Below, piece after piece: positions 10,375-20,994 of a stretch of DNA of 64,000 nt (position 1 is its first letter; each line of letters begins with the position of its first letter). Source of the DNA: Rhexocercosporidium sp. MPI-PUGE-AT-0058 (taxonomy: Eukaryota > Ascomycota > Leotiomycetes > Helotiales). The position numbers and the translations under genes were made by a program. The notes below the pieces were generated by a model that saw nothing but the letters and a program-made list of their open reading frames with translations, searched no databases and had not been told where the DNA came from. The stretch is from NCBI GenBank assembly GCA_020746875.1, contig JAGTJL010000038.1, positions 124,001 through 188,000 of the forward strand, written 5' to 3'.

Positions 10375-10930
10375 GGGGTGTCATAATTCGTGGCACGGGT
10401 TAAATTAAGCGAGAACACCCATTAATGGGCTTCCCTCCACTATTTACATCGTTCTGGCATCTCTGCGATGCGCGCACGGATTTCCTGCATCGTTGTCACG
10501 GGTTGGCAGTGCTATGCTCAAGCAAATGATTTCCCTAAATACGAGAAGAATAATCTAAGGAGAGAAGCTAGGTCTGGGCTTCCGTACGAAGATATGTGTT
10601 CTCTGTAAAGCTGTTGGCAGAGCAACGCAGGTGCCTAGGGCTCTCAGGCACCTAGTCTCTCCACGGGTCTCAACCCGTCACAATCGTCACCTTGTCCTAT
10701 TCCTCTTGGAGGGCTTGTTTCAGCTCTTTAAGATCATTCCATATCCTATGCCGGATCCTTTGCTTTATAATATTCCAACAAGCTTTAATTGGATTTAAAT
10801 CAGGCGATTAAGGCGGGTGAATAATCACGTCGATCCAATTAGCTGTTCTATATGCCCCAGCCAAAGAACTAGTCTGTCCTTTGGGAATCGTATAACCGTA
10901 AGAGTAATCCTTATCCTCTTGCAAAACCCA
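10375..10930 (-). pseudogene. Tc1/mariner transposase C-terminal fragment, split by a solo LTR
   Basis: Minus-strand reading from about 10,930: a decayed region, then VIIHPP followed by a stop, SPDLNPIKACWNIIKQRIR (the third catalytic motif, about 10,810-10,755) and a C-terminal helix ELKQALQEE. The frame is interrupted at 10,682-10,494 by a solo LTR and resumes as MQEIRARIAEMPERCK down to about 10,440. This fragment is far less AT-rich than its neighbours, so it escaped strong RIP. Its low-coordinate end near 10,375 may hold the TIR. The N-terminal half is missing. Confidence 0.8.
10494..10682. repeat. Solo LTR, 189 bp, with 5-bp target duplication ATCGT
   Basis: Begins TGTCACGGGTT and ends AACCCGTCACA, perfect 11-bp inverted ends of TG...CA type. 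ATCGT lies immediately outside both ends (10,489-10,493 and 10,683-10,687). Removing the LTR and one ATCGT rejoins the Tc1 transposase frame between DKVT and MQEI. This is a retrotransposon insertion followed by LTR-LTR recombination. Confidence 0.93.
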
Positions 10931-11844
10931 GGGTTTGCTAGAGTCCTAGAGACGCGCATGCTAAATAACAGACATATATAGAGTAAACGACCAGACGGCA
11001 AGCCCGCATCCGGAAATTGCGCGCACAAGCCAGGCGCCGCTTCTAGTTGGTTAATGCAAGACCTCTCCTCGCGCCAGATCTCGTCTTCAGCTGGCTGATC
11101 GCAATCGAAGTTGCAAATAATAGTCGAGCACAAACGCCGTCCGTGCCGCCATGTTCTTTAGCTGCGCCGCGGAGATCTCTAAAAGTTGGCGCCTTATTAT
11201 CTGATTATGGGTTGCACCTTTCTCCTGTAATAAAGGCTTGCATGCGGGAATTCTTTTACTGGCTTACATCCACAGCCTCTCTAGCCGGGCGAAAAAAAAT
11301 CTCTATCGAGAGCTTCAGACAGACTCGCTTGATATTTTGTCCATAGCTAATAAAAATGGGCTCCTTAGTTGCATGCTCACTCAGCTATGCTACATTAAGG
11401 GGAGAAGTTCCGAAATCCATAATACCGGTAAGGCCTTGGAGGAGGTAAGCGTTCTAGATTGAGATAGACATCACCCTCAGACCGCTGCTCAACCAGACGT
11501 CCAGTCAGCAGACCAACTCATAGCCAATGCGGTGCAGTGTGAAGATGCGCAGACGACGCATAGACGAAAAAGAGAGGTCAGGCAGACTTTCCCGTGAATT
11601 GTCTATAGCAGGCTGGATTAAAGCGTAATACTGTGAGGCACTTAGTTGAAGCTGCGGATACAGAGAAGGGGCGAGAGGTGGTGCAATGTATCGCGTCGCG
11701 TCGAAGAGCCTCGCCAGCGCGAGAAAGGGAGCCTTCGCTTCGAGGCCCAATCAACGGCCGGAGAATAGAAACTGGCCCAATTACATTTAAGCATACTGAT
11801 TATGTTTAGGGTTAAGGAAGGCAAGAAGCGCCATGCCCTATACG
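10931..11844. other. No gene recognised; GC-balanced, possibly decayed OrsD-type sequence
   Basis: Several overlapping frames of 60-100 codons on both strands, none matching a family I know. The minus strand at 11,505-11,845 directly continues the OrsD-type fragment upstream and may be its shifted remainder. A TTAGGG-like GTTTAGGGTTAAG occurs near 11,801. Confidence 0.35.
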
Positions 11845-12552
11845 GAGCTAGCAAAGGATTAGCCGGCCAATATAGCGCATCGTCTCTTCACAACGGTTAA
11901 GCATGTGGTCGACAACCACCACCAGCCTCGATATCTTCTGCTCATCCTCTGCGGAGCTAATGAGTTTCGTCCCTTTATGCTCGCTAATACAGAAGGCCGT
12001 CGTATACCCTGTGAATCCCGTCACGCTAATACTCGACAAGAGATCTCGTCGACATCTGCCGTACGTTTTCTCTCACTGCGTTCGTTCCATCTATAGACGA
12101 GTATTCTCCAGTGCTTGCAGGCCAATATCCATTCTCTCGTCCACTTGTGTCATAATCCTTTCCTTCTCCCGTTTGTGCATAGCGTGAATGTGACTATTCA
12201 TAGACGGATCTGCAGATGGGGTGCGAGCAGGCTCAGGCCGATGCACTGTCCAATATTGACGAGAGGCGCCATACACCTAGGTCTGAAGAAGGACATCGTA
12301 GAAGAGGTCGTCAACCGCAGATCGAGCTGCTTAAGTGCCGCGTATATGTTGGCGAGCATGGCGAGTCATCAGCTTAAGACTAATAGTTCGATAATTGCAG
12401 CGGCGGCAGACATGTCCGTTGTAAACTTTAAAATGCGGATGCGGTCGAGAGTCATCGGGGCGAAGAGGGAGCTCAGCTGGATCGGGGAGCTCGAGAGGTC
12501 GAATGAGTTTTGTCAGGCCGTTTCAAAGCTCTGGTGTAGTTTGGTGCTTTCT
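11845..12552 (-). pseudogene. OrsD-type (DUF3505) C2H2 protein fragment B
   Basis: Minus-strand frame from about 12,540 reads LPLRPDDSRPHPHFKVYNGH and then a C2H2 finger VCRRCNYRTISLKLMTRH (about 12,420-12,360) continuing to ARQHIRG. After a stop in place of Gln it reads SAVDDLFYDVLLQT and YGASRQYWTVHRPEPART. Further on, in shifted frames, EDEQKISRLVVVVDHMLNRC and EETMRYIGRLILC match the helical part of the same family. This architecture is typical of proteins with the OrsD domain, often found next to or fused with RecQ-like telomere-linked helicases in fungal subtelomeres. Several nonsense codons and a gap between finger and helical part show it is dead. No helicase domain is visible. Confidence 0.68.
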
Positions 12553-12814
12553 TAATAAGTGAGTTATTACCTAACTTCCGGCTAGAGTAAGTGCATACCC
12601 GCACTTCTTACATATCAACGCAGGTCCTTCAATGTCGAGCACTAAATCTACGAGGGTAAGGCGACGCTCTTCCTCTTCATCGAGTACTCTCATAGTCGCC
12701 GAGAGTAGTAGGTAAAACGACGGGCCAATTATTTAAGGCTAGGGAGCATGGAATTACACAAAGGCCAATAGTAGAGAAAGCTACAACATACTGACGAGAA
12801 TTCCATAAGAACAC

Positions 12815-12929
12815 TACGCGTGGTTCACGCGTACACAGACATTTTCTTAAGAATTTGACAAATTCAAGTTGAAAATTACGCGTGGTTAATGCGTGTGCAC
12901 AGGCGATTTCTTAGGAATTTGACAAATTC
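12815..12929. repeat. Two imperfect ~52-bp direct repeats, 62-bp period
   Basis: 12,815-12,865 and 12,877-12,929 both start TACGCGTGGTT and end GAATTTGACAAATTC. The first copy contains ACGCGTggttcACGCGT, a palindromic pair of MluI-like hexamers. They lie between the two OrsD-type fragments in noncoding sequence. Confidence 0.75.
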
Positions 12930-13155
12930 CGAGGCAGTCTGTCCTAGTAGTAGGGCTGTACTCTCTGCCCCTGCAACCCTTACCACATCAAAAACTTAAC
13001 GACAACGACAAATGTAAATAAAACAAACCCTTTAAATGGAGTAATAGCGGTGTGACTTATCTAGTGGTGCTTAGTGTGGGTTATAATTAGTTTACCTGCT
13101 TTTCCCGGCTCGCTTGAGCCCCTTTTGACGTTCTTGGGGTAACTTGGGGTTAGCA

Positions 13156-13169
13156 TAACCCTAACCCTA
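13156..13169. repeat. Interstitial telomere-like repeat (about 2.3 copies of CCCTAA)
   Basis: TAACCCTAACCCTA, preceded 15 bases earlier by GGGGTTAG in the opposite sense. Too short to prove a former telomere, but consistent with the OrsD-type fragments on either side. Confidence 0.45.
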
Positions 13170-13170
13170 G

Positions 13171-13252
13171 ACCTGAATTGATTTACCTAAATTAATTTGG
13201 ATTGTATGGGCAGGGCACAGGCCAGCACTAAAGACAAAGTAAATCAATTCAA
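13171..13252. repeat. Short inverted repeat (GAATTGATTTAC arms)
   Basis: Arms at about 13,171-13,185 and 13,237-13,252 are reverse complements over about 14 of 15 bases with a loop of about 50 bases. A third direct copy of TGAATTGATT follows at about 13,256. Possibly a remnant of a tiny MITE. Confidence 0.5.
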
Positions 13253-13299
13253 GTCTGAATTGATTCTAAAATAATGGATAGGTAAGAAGCAAATTACCT

Positions 13300-14060
13300 C
13301 AACGTATGGAAGTACTTTTCAATAGATTCCTGCCGTTGACACCGCTTGAATTCTTTGGGATAGTAGCTGTCGTTAATACTGTGGATCTAACACGCAACTT
13401 ACGTCTCGGTTATGTCCAAGGTAGAAAGACATCTCTCGAGCATTTGTCGGAGTGCTACCATAATCGTATGGAGCCTCTCCTCGAATTGTCCATCCCACCG
13501 TATCGAGACACCGCGATGTGTTCCCGCAGTCAATCCAGCGCGCCGAATCTTGGGAGAAGTAGCGGGCGGTTTCTTAGTGATAGCCAGGATATTAAGCGGC
13601 CTGCCTTTGAATCTCGTTGGCCACTTGATATAATGTTTGAGCCATGGAGTACTTTCGTCTAGACCTTTGGCATCATCTTCTTGTGATTCCGCTTCGCATC
13701 TTCCTCCAATTCCATGTCCTCTTCCGCCTCCAATGCCTCCATTACTTATTCGTAAGATGTTTTCGATGGTATTGAATCTTCGCCTCGACCAAAGTTGCCG
13801 ACAATCCAGTAAGTGCCGCGAGTATTATTAACCCATCTCTAAACTTTCACTTCCTCCATAGTGTCTTGCCACTTCTGGCCCGCCTTCTCGGATGCTCCTT
13901 CTCGATATGTGCTTTCAGAACGCCGTCTTCTTTCCGCGTGCCCCTTACATAGCTGCAGGCACGACACCGTACGCCATCGAGAATAGGCAGAAAAGGAAGA
14001 GGCTCGGAGCCATGAGGAGGTATAGCCAGTTCTGCAACTGTCGTCTGCAGTCCGGAGTGA
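13300..14060 (-). pseudogene. OrsD-type (DUF3505) C2H2 protein fragment A
   Basis: Minus strand from about 14,015: EPLPFLPILDGVRCRACSY leads into a C2H2 finger ending VLKAHIEKEH (to about 13,905). A one-base shift then gives GQKWQDTMEEVKV, a stop at an expected Gln, and RWVNNTRGTYWIVG. An acidic linker follows, then GLDESTPWLKHYIKWPTRF and KGRPLNILAIT (13,660-13,560), and finally FEERLHTIMVALRQMLERC (about 13,450). The order finger, acidic linker, 'TPWLKxTxWPxRF' is the N-terminal half of OrsD-domain proteins linked with subtelomeric helicases. It is a separate copy from fragment B, since both carry their own finger. At least two lesions. Confidence 0.68.
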
Positions 14061-15013
14061 ACGACTTGGGCAGCGTCGAAGATTGGCTGCTATATTGCCG
14101 GCGGCAGCTTGTGCTCTCTATTAAGACGTAAGTAGTACCTTAATTCGCGAAATAATATGGCGGACTCGTGTTTTGTACAAAAGAGGGTAAAGAAGTCAGG
14201 AAGATAAATAATGCCTTCTCCAAGGGACTCTGACCGGAAAGACATAATGAAGTTCTCTTGATTATACTTACTCTGTGAAACGCGTTTGAAAGGTAGGAAC
14301 TCACCGCAGACGCGTGTCGCCGCACATGTCCTGTATCTAGACAGACGCGTCTCTAGCTGATTCTTTGGAACCGTCTTACCTTATGAGCCGCATACGGGAG
14401 CGTAGGTAAGGTGCAATTTTGAACGAGACGCTAATCCTCTTTAGGCTGGCTAAGGGAGATTAACATAACGGCTGGAGAAGCTGCTCCATGTCGCGGTGCA
14501 ATTAAGTGGTGGTTTAAACGACAGGACGGGGTGCCGTTCCAGGTCGAGGTGCAATTTAGTGGGTGCAATTGTAAAGCCCTACCCCATAAAATACAGTAGC
14601 GGAAGCTTAGAAATACAATAGTAAGGGGGCACTAGAACCTTCTATATAAGTTATAATAGGTGGCAACTATAGCGCCTTCAGGCCTATATATATAGCACAC
14701 TTCTTACTATAGTAATAGAACATCACTGAAAATCCAACAGAATTGCATCTCGCCCAAAGTAGTCTAGCGCGTTTCACTCCTGCGATGTGCCATCACTGAA
14801 CACCACTCCTTAATTATTAATTAGTCAGTCATCCATTAATTCCAGCATTCGATTCAAGCTCCAATTGTGCCAATTGCAATATAAACCTCTGAACCAACAC
14901 TATTATTACCTACGTGGGCCTGTGTATGCAATATTGTCCTACTCCAATCGAGCTATTATTAAAAGTATCCGCTTATGTTGTTGCTCGAGAAGAAATAGTC
15001 GCATGTAATAGTG
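14061..15013. other. No gene recognised; mixed composition
   Basis: Non-RIP composition. From 14,940 to 15,020 the minus strand carries two related units (about YFMQQFLLEQP and YMRLFLLEQQ) just downstream of the ankyrin fragment, perhaps its decayed tail. GGTGCAATTNAGTGG occurs twice near 14,500-14,560. Otherwise nothing recognisable. Confidence 0.35.
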
Positions 15014-15363
15014 CTAAAGTGGGCCTGGTTGCTCAAGGAGAAATTGTTGCATAAAATAGTCCTGTAATAAGCGTGGTCGCATAGTCATAGGTTTGCGCTT
15101 CCCAACTTCAGTTAAATATTCCTGTATCTTTCCCAGAGGAAGGTTCTCCACTGCCAGTAGTAGCCCCGCCACTATCTCATATCCTGCTAATGTTGCTAGC
15201 AGTAGCGGTGTTTTACTATGGCTATCTTTAGAATCCTGTTTGGCGCCTTTCACGAGAAGCAGCTTCACCACCGCCTCGTGCCCGTTCCCGGCCGCCCACG
15301 CCAGCGGCGTCCGACTGTTGTAGTTGTCCTTCGAGTTGACATGTACGCTGTCCGTCGCGAGTC
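15014..15363 (-). pseudogene. Ankyrin-repeat fragment
   Basis: Minus-strand frame reads SVHVNSKDNYNSRTPLAWAA, GNGHEAVVKLLLVKGAKQD and SHSKTPLLLATLAGYEIVAG, that is about two and a half ankyrin repeats, ending at 15,014. No start and no effector domain; an upstream stop and frame change lie near 15,365. It is probably the C-terminal scrap of another ankyrin NLR. Its repeats differ from those of the 3.5-7.2 kb gene (RTPLAWAA against GTALHWAA), so it is not a recent copy of it. Confidence 0.72.
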
Positions 15364-16379
15364 AACCAGCTTCGTGTAGGATTCCAACTGTACTCGCAGT
15401 ATCAGTTCAAAAAGGTGGGGCAAGAAGTTCGAAGAGGCATAGCCACTGCAGTACAAGGAGGCATCGATTCTTTACCAAAGAGCATGTACTGGCTATAAGT
15501 TATCGTTAGGTCCCGAACATCCAACTACGAAGGCTTGTGTAGAATATTACTCTGTTATGCTTGATAGTCTTAAAGAGGCATAGCAAATGTAATAGTAATT
15601 TCTAGCACCGCTTGTTCACAGTTACTTTAATATACTGTAATTCATTTACGTTGTAAGTACTGCAATGCGGGAAAGACTCTTCTTTTAGTTATAGTAATAA
15701 TACAATGATTTTTTGGATACTGTTTCTATGTGTTCGAATTATTCTTCTCTTACTGTATGTTTTTTTCTAATTTTAATAGAGAGGGGTTTGGGGAAAGGGA
15801 CTTTTATATATAAAGCTTGTAATCTTCCACAGTATTAAAGAAGGTTCAAGGTCAGTCTGTCGATGTTTGGAACTGCTCGGCGCTTTCTGGTCACATGACA
15901 GCCCGCTTAGCCTTGTCATTTAAGTGGGGCCCGAATCTTTTTGCAAGTGTGGAGGAGGAAGCCGATTTTGTAAGCGACTGTATCGACAGCAATGATCTGG
16001 CTGATGTGGTACTGCCTAAATTGCTTTTTGTCGTGTGCTTAAACATACTGCATGCTTAAGTTTGTTAATGCTTAAATTTATCGGCTATTTTTTAGCCGAA
16101 AGCTTAAAATATTGCAAGGGTCATGTTCTAAATGCTGCTGTGCTTAATTAATTCTCAAATACTTATTTGTTATATATTTCTTACCGAGTGCTGAAATTTA
16201 ATATATGCCGCTATTTGCTAATATCGAAAAGGCTTAACTTTATAAGTTAAAAAAGATAAGTATTCAAGAACTTCCATCGCACCTAAGAATTCAGCTTATA
16301 ATATCGCAATTATATACTTGAAAGTTTTTACGTAAGTTTAATGCTATCGATTTTATATGAATTACTTCTAAACCCTCTC
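15364..16379. other. No gene recognised; moderately AT-rich
   Basis: Intermediate composition with no readable family. Several CTTAAAT/GCTTAA-rich stretches (16,020-16,250). I see no promoter, RNA gene or terminal repeats. Confidence 0.3.
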
Positions 16380-16839
16380 TAGTCTTGTAGTATTTATGTT
16401 GAGTCGCGGCCTTTACGCAACTATTATCGTTAGCGTCGCTTCTGTCCCAGGGCGCTTAAATAACTCCTTATATAGCTAAGTCTACATATCTGGATTTCCA
16501 GCGCCTAATTATAGCTTTATAGAAGCAGTTATTATACTTATTGAATTTATAACTGGAAATATTATACCTTTATTATAAGAGATCTCGGGTATTAGAAGTA
16601 TTAAATACTTGAACGAGATTACAAATACGACTGATTGCAACGTCTTAATACTATATTATCCTACTCAATATACGTTCTACGGCGAGGAAGGCGGGGATAT
16701 AAGCGTAGCTTACCTTACCTTAGGCCAAATCGGTAGAAGCTATGTTGATTTCAATAACGCTTCGGCTGTACGCTACAGGAGAGTTAATATGCTCGTGCTA
16801 CTTCCAGATAATCGTTTAGGTATTAGGCAAAAGGAATAA
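16380..16839 (+). pseudogene. Decayed hypothetical reading frame
   Basis: One plus-strand frame runs about 150 codons with only two stops (near 16,473 and 16,577), both TAA where Gln would fit, and ends at 16,837-16,839. It includes NEITNTTDCNVLILYYP and GEEGGDISVAYLTLGQIG. I do not recognise the family. Its position 1.7 kb upstream of the chitinase relic in the same orientation would suit an N-terminal extension of a multidomain chitinase, but no LysM or chitin-binding cysteine pattern is visible, so this is speculation. Confidence 0.3.
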
Positions 16840-18565
16840 AAAAAGGCTCTATTACGATAAAGGTATTAAGAAGTACGTGATGCGCAATACTAGTATTAGT
16901 TTATTAGCTCGTTTTTATAATCTTTTTCAAAGCCCTGTCCTTCACCTTCCTGCTTTAGTTTTAGTTTATATATTAATAAGGACCTTTTACTTCCTTTTTA
17001 TAATACTGAAATTCATTCTCAGAAGCTTTTTTATTTACACTTTTAAAAAGCTTTTTAAGAGGCTGAATAAAAGGTAATCGCTACGGAACATTTTATTTGC
17101 CTAAATTGGCGAACCTCGCCTTTGCCTTCCTGCTCCGCCTTCTCCGCCGCCTTATTGCTCCGCGCTCCTGCCCCGCTCTGCTTCGCCACCTTATAAAGAT
17201 AATAAGGGCAATTCTTGTCGATACTTATAACGTATACGTAAATTTAAGTATATACCCGAAGATATCCATAAATATAAACAAAGTGATACGTGCAACGAAT
17301 TAAGGGTAAGAGCGAGTCCCGATAACACGAACAGCTTGATTTATATAGCTATAAGGAGGGCCGTCCAAATAAGAGGAAAAGGATAATTAGCTTATTAAGT
17401 AATTTAAACTTAGTCACTTCGTCCTAATTATAATATGATTTCGAATTAAATTTAATAATATTAATAGCGTGAATTTCTATTAAATGTCACGATTAAGCTT
17501 TTTATCCTTTACTATTTTAGCTTGCCGTTAGGACACTTAAAAGAGCGACAACTAGTAGGTAAGTATATATCGCGTGGCTAGAACGTGTGCTTAATATAGA
17601 TATGATATTAAATAAAGTCAGACTGAAATCTATTACTCATCGATATTCCCGACAAAGGAATAGAAGGCCGCGGTGACGCTCGATATTCCAGTAATACTTC
17701 CTTTAACTCTGGTGCTTTTGCGGCAGCGGTTTACGAGATTGCCTTTAGCGGGCTAATAAGTCAGGGATAAAAGACGTAATAAGCTTTAGAGTACTTATAT
17801 TAACGAAGACCTAATATATCGAGATGCTTTAATAAGTATATTAATATAAGAACTCTTATAACTATAGTAATCAAATGCTTTATTTTATTATATTAATAAA
17901 GCGAGCTTTAAATACTAAAGAGATAATTATTATTATACAGTATAAACTTAAGGTTGGAGTTATTAGTCGCGTATAAGGCTGAAGGCTCTCTTAAGGTCTT
18001 ATATAACTAAAACTAGTATAGTTATATAGGGTTTAACAGAACGAGAAGTACTGTAAATAGCCTGAATATTTAAGCATATATAATATCCGTAGGTAGTCGC
18101 TTAGAGTAATAAATGACGGCGGTAAAGAATTATTTCTTAATTGCTGTTTAATTAATTTATCTAGTATTTGATTTTTCAGTTAATATATTCTTATTAAGAC
18201 TAATTAAGGAATTCCTTCTTTATTATTAGTATATACTTAAAGTCGTCTATGCTTAAAATAACGCCGCAAAATAAGAGATTCTAAGGGACGTTTCTTGCAA
18301 AGTATATATTCTTATATACGTTCTATTAATAGCTTATATATAAGAATTCTTGCAAAACTTGTTTTACAAATGTATTAAAGCTTAGCTATTTTTAGTTATA
18401 ATACGGAATACTTTAAAACTTCCTGCTCTCGCCGTGCTTTATTTCGTAACATAATATAGTAAGATACCAGAAGCGAAGCGGGAAGAGAATTTTAATTATG
18501 CCAAGTATTGTATAATAGCTTATTACGCTAACTAATAAGTTTATTATTTCGATTATTATTTTAAT
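16840..18565. other. AT-rich relic without readable gene
   Basis: RIP-like from about 17,300. Between 16,877 and 17,300 hydrophobic plus-strand frames occur in a pyrimidine-rich tract (CTCCGCCTTCTCCGCCGCC at about 17,135), which looks compositional. Fragments of coding-like sequence in several frames may belong to the chitinase family, but none is firm. Confidence 0.3.
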
Positions 18566-18569
18566 ATAA

Positions 18570-20235
18570 ATATAAGCTAAATATTAAAGAATATTTACTA
18601 AAGAAAATTCTTCTTTAAAGATTTACTTATTAAATAGCTTATTTATATATTATATGCTTTTGCAAATATAAACTCGTTTATAAGATAAGTATTAGATTCT
18701 CTTTTATTTAGCAATTTCATTCGCTAATATTATTTTAGCTTTCTCTTTAATTAAGAAGCCGATACTTTTATTTAATTAAGTAACCAAACTATAACCTAGA
18801 TAAGTACTTAGCTTTATAAGTACTTAAGATAATTATATTTTATTAAGAAAAATCGGAACTTAAAAATATTTCTCTCTATCGGTGGCGCTATATACTCTTA
18901 AAACTTTACGCTTCTTACTTCGTCGGAATAAGATCGGACTCTATTCGCTTCTTTTATAATAAATCTCGTTAAGAACTTTAAACTTAACGGCTTAAATACT
19001 AATTAAAAGTATCTTATTAATAAAGCTAAAGCCGCTAACCTTATATTACTCTTAAAAGAGACTAAAGAATAACTCGATTTATATAATAATTCCTTATATA
19101 TAAAGTATTACTTTAAACTTACTTTCGCAGCGCTCGCAAGTCTTTTAAATTATCGAAAACTGAATTTAGTAATTATAAACCGATATCTCGGCTTTTAGAA
19201 CTTAATAATATATGATTATATAAATAGCTAGTTAGTTCTTAAAATCACGAGTTATTAAGTAAATCTATTCTTTGCCGGAGACGCTTCAATTCCTTTTAAT
19301 ATTAAATTTAATATTAATTATTATACTTCTCACGGCGTAGCCTCCGAGAAAATTATCTTAAGAATACTTATTTATAACCGGTTATTTACGAAAATTAAAA
19401 GCCTTAGATAATCGTTCGGGGCCGTAAGAGTTAATACTTAAGAAGTAGGAATATACGATTATAAGTCTCTGTTAATAAATAGCTTTACTGAAATATATAA
19501 TAAAAAGCTTAAGGTTAATTATAATTAAGATTAAATTAAGCAAGAAATGATCAGCTATAATACCGTATAAGCTAGCCGCCAAAAAGCCAAATAAATTAAG
19601 AATATAAATTTAAGAAGTATAATATAATAAAAGAGTAATATAAACAAAAAAAAGAAAGATAATCTTATTAAAAACGTAGCTCTTAAGCTAATAAGCTATA
19701 TTTAATAAGCAGCGAATAATTTAGATTTCCTAGACTTATTATACGATAACGTTCGCAACTAACTTCCTTTGCAATTCCTATCGGTAACTGCTTCGGAATA
19801 GCGAACGCCTTCCGATATAGTTTATACAATAGAAGTGCCTTCTAATATGATAACAAGTCTAGGACTTATCTCGCTATTACTCTCATAATTATCAAAATCT
19901 TTAATATATTTAATATCTTTATCTTTAATATCTTTAATATCTTTATTACCTTCTATATCTTCGCTATCTTTATAAAAACCTTTTAATATAGCGGCAAGCC
20001 CTGGACTTATCTCCCTACCACTTTTATAATTATCAAAATTCTTAATAGCTTTAATATTATATTCAAGAATCTGGGAAGTAGAATCTTATAGCTTTAGAGG
20101 TTTTATAACGTATAAACTTCTTTCTACTTAATTAGTTAGTCGATCTACTATATATATAATTATAATTACGAATATTCCTATTATTACGATAATTATAATA
20201 ACTATTATCGCGCGAAGCCGAATCTTATAATAAAA
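18570..20235 (+). pseudogene. GH18 chitinase, RIP-mutated, with Pro/Ser/Thr-rich tail
   Basis: GH18 enzymes hydrolyse chitin using a DxxDxDxE motif. In one unshifted plus frame: KFFFKDLLIK then ILYAFANIN (about 18,655), RNLKIFLSIGGAIYS (18,850-18,900; family 'SIGG'), NGLNTN-stop-KYL at 18,986-19,012 where the family has DGxDxDWEY, IIYDYINS (family 'YDY.GSW'), AGDASIPFN, YTSHGVASEKIIL, KLKVNYN, and near the end DLLYDNVRN before TAA at 19,760. The same frame goes on through a Leu/Ser/Ile-rich stretch to about 20,235, readable as a former Pro/Ser/Thr linker after C-to-T changes, with a 55-bp unit repeated at 19,852 and 19,992. More than 20 nonsense codons but no frameshift: RIP, not drift. The catalytic Asp and Glu are lost. 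N-terminal signal not identified. Confidence 0.85.
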
Positions 20236-20994
20236 AATAATTATATAAGTTCACAAAGTTATTAATAAGATATTACTTCCTTTTATTATTCCTTTTTAAG
20301 AAAATTACGTAAAAAAGAGCTATAATTGATTATAATATTACCCCTGTCTTTAGCAAACTATTAATAATATTAAATTATATATAAATAAGAATAGGCATTA
20401 GATAAGAGCTTCTAACCAATTTCTCCGTCTAAAAAACAGCTTATCCCGACAGAAATTTGGATCTAAAGACAGAAAGATAACTGAAAAATCCCAGATCTTT
20501 ACTATTCCCAAACTTCTCACATGCAATCCCTTCCTTAAAAGTCTAATACAGTCGCTTGCAAACCGGCTTCCCTTTTCCTGGCAATCGCAAAAACTCTTCG
20601 CTTACATTGAATTAGCGTCCCCTTACCAAACTTAACAAAATATAGTTAGGCCGGTTCATCCGTGCGAGCCTTCTAGAACAATTTCGAGAGATGTGGCAAA
20701 ATACTTTGGTACTCGGGGAAGCAGTTGGGCCAAGCCTTCTAGATATTTCTATCGGACAAGGGCAGTTGGACCATTAGAAGATCTAGATTTCGAGAAGCAC
20801 TACCTTTTCAGGAAAGGAACGGTGTGGGGACTTTGGAACTGATACCCCTTCTACGAAGTATGCTTAGAAATTGCTTCTCAGGGTACTAGAGCAAATTAAG
20901 TATTGAAAATGTATATTAACACTAGCTTCCTCAACCCTCTCTTTACCAAAGTTACAAAATATAATACAAGATCTTTAATGCTGCTGATTGATCT
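20236..20994. other. No gene recognised; AT-rich edge then GC-balanced sequence
   Basis: The AT-rich chitinase block fades out by about 20,400. From 20,400 to 20,990 composition is ordinary, with no recognisable gene or repeat. This marks a sharp border of the RIP-affected tract. Confidence 0.35.

Noticed and set aside
10825..11133. 102-codon minus-strand frame
   Set aside because: Out of frame with the Tc1 transposase that occupies its 3' half; no family of its own.
12115..12555. 146-codon plus-strand frame
   Set aside because: Antisense to the OrsD-type fragment, whose zinc finger is on the minus strand.
16877..17303. Hydrophobic plus-strand frames resembling a membrane protein
   Set aside because: They lie in a pyrimidine-rich, RIP-edge tract and the hydrophobicity follows from T-rich codons; no family match in any frame.
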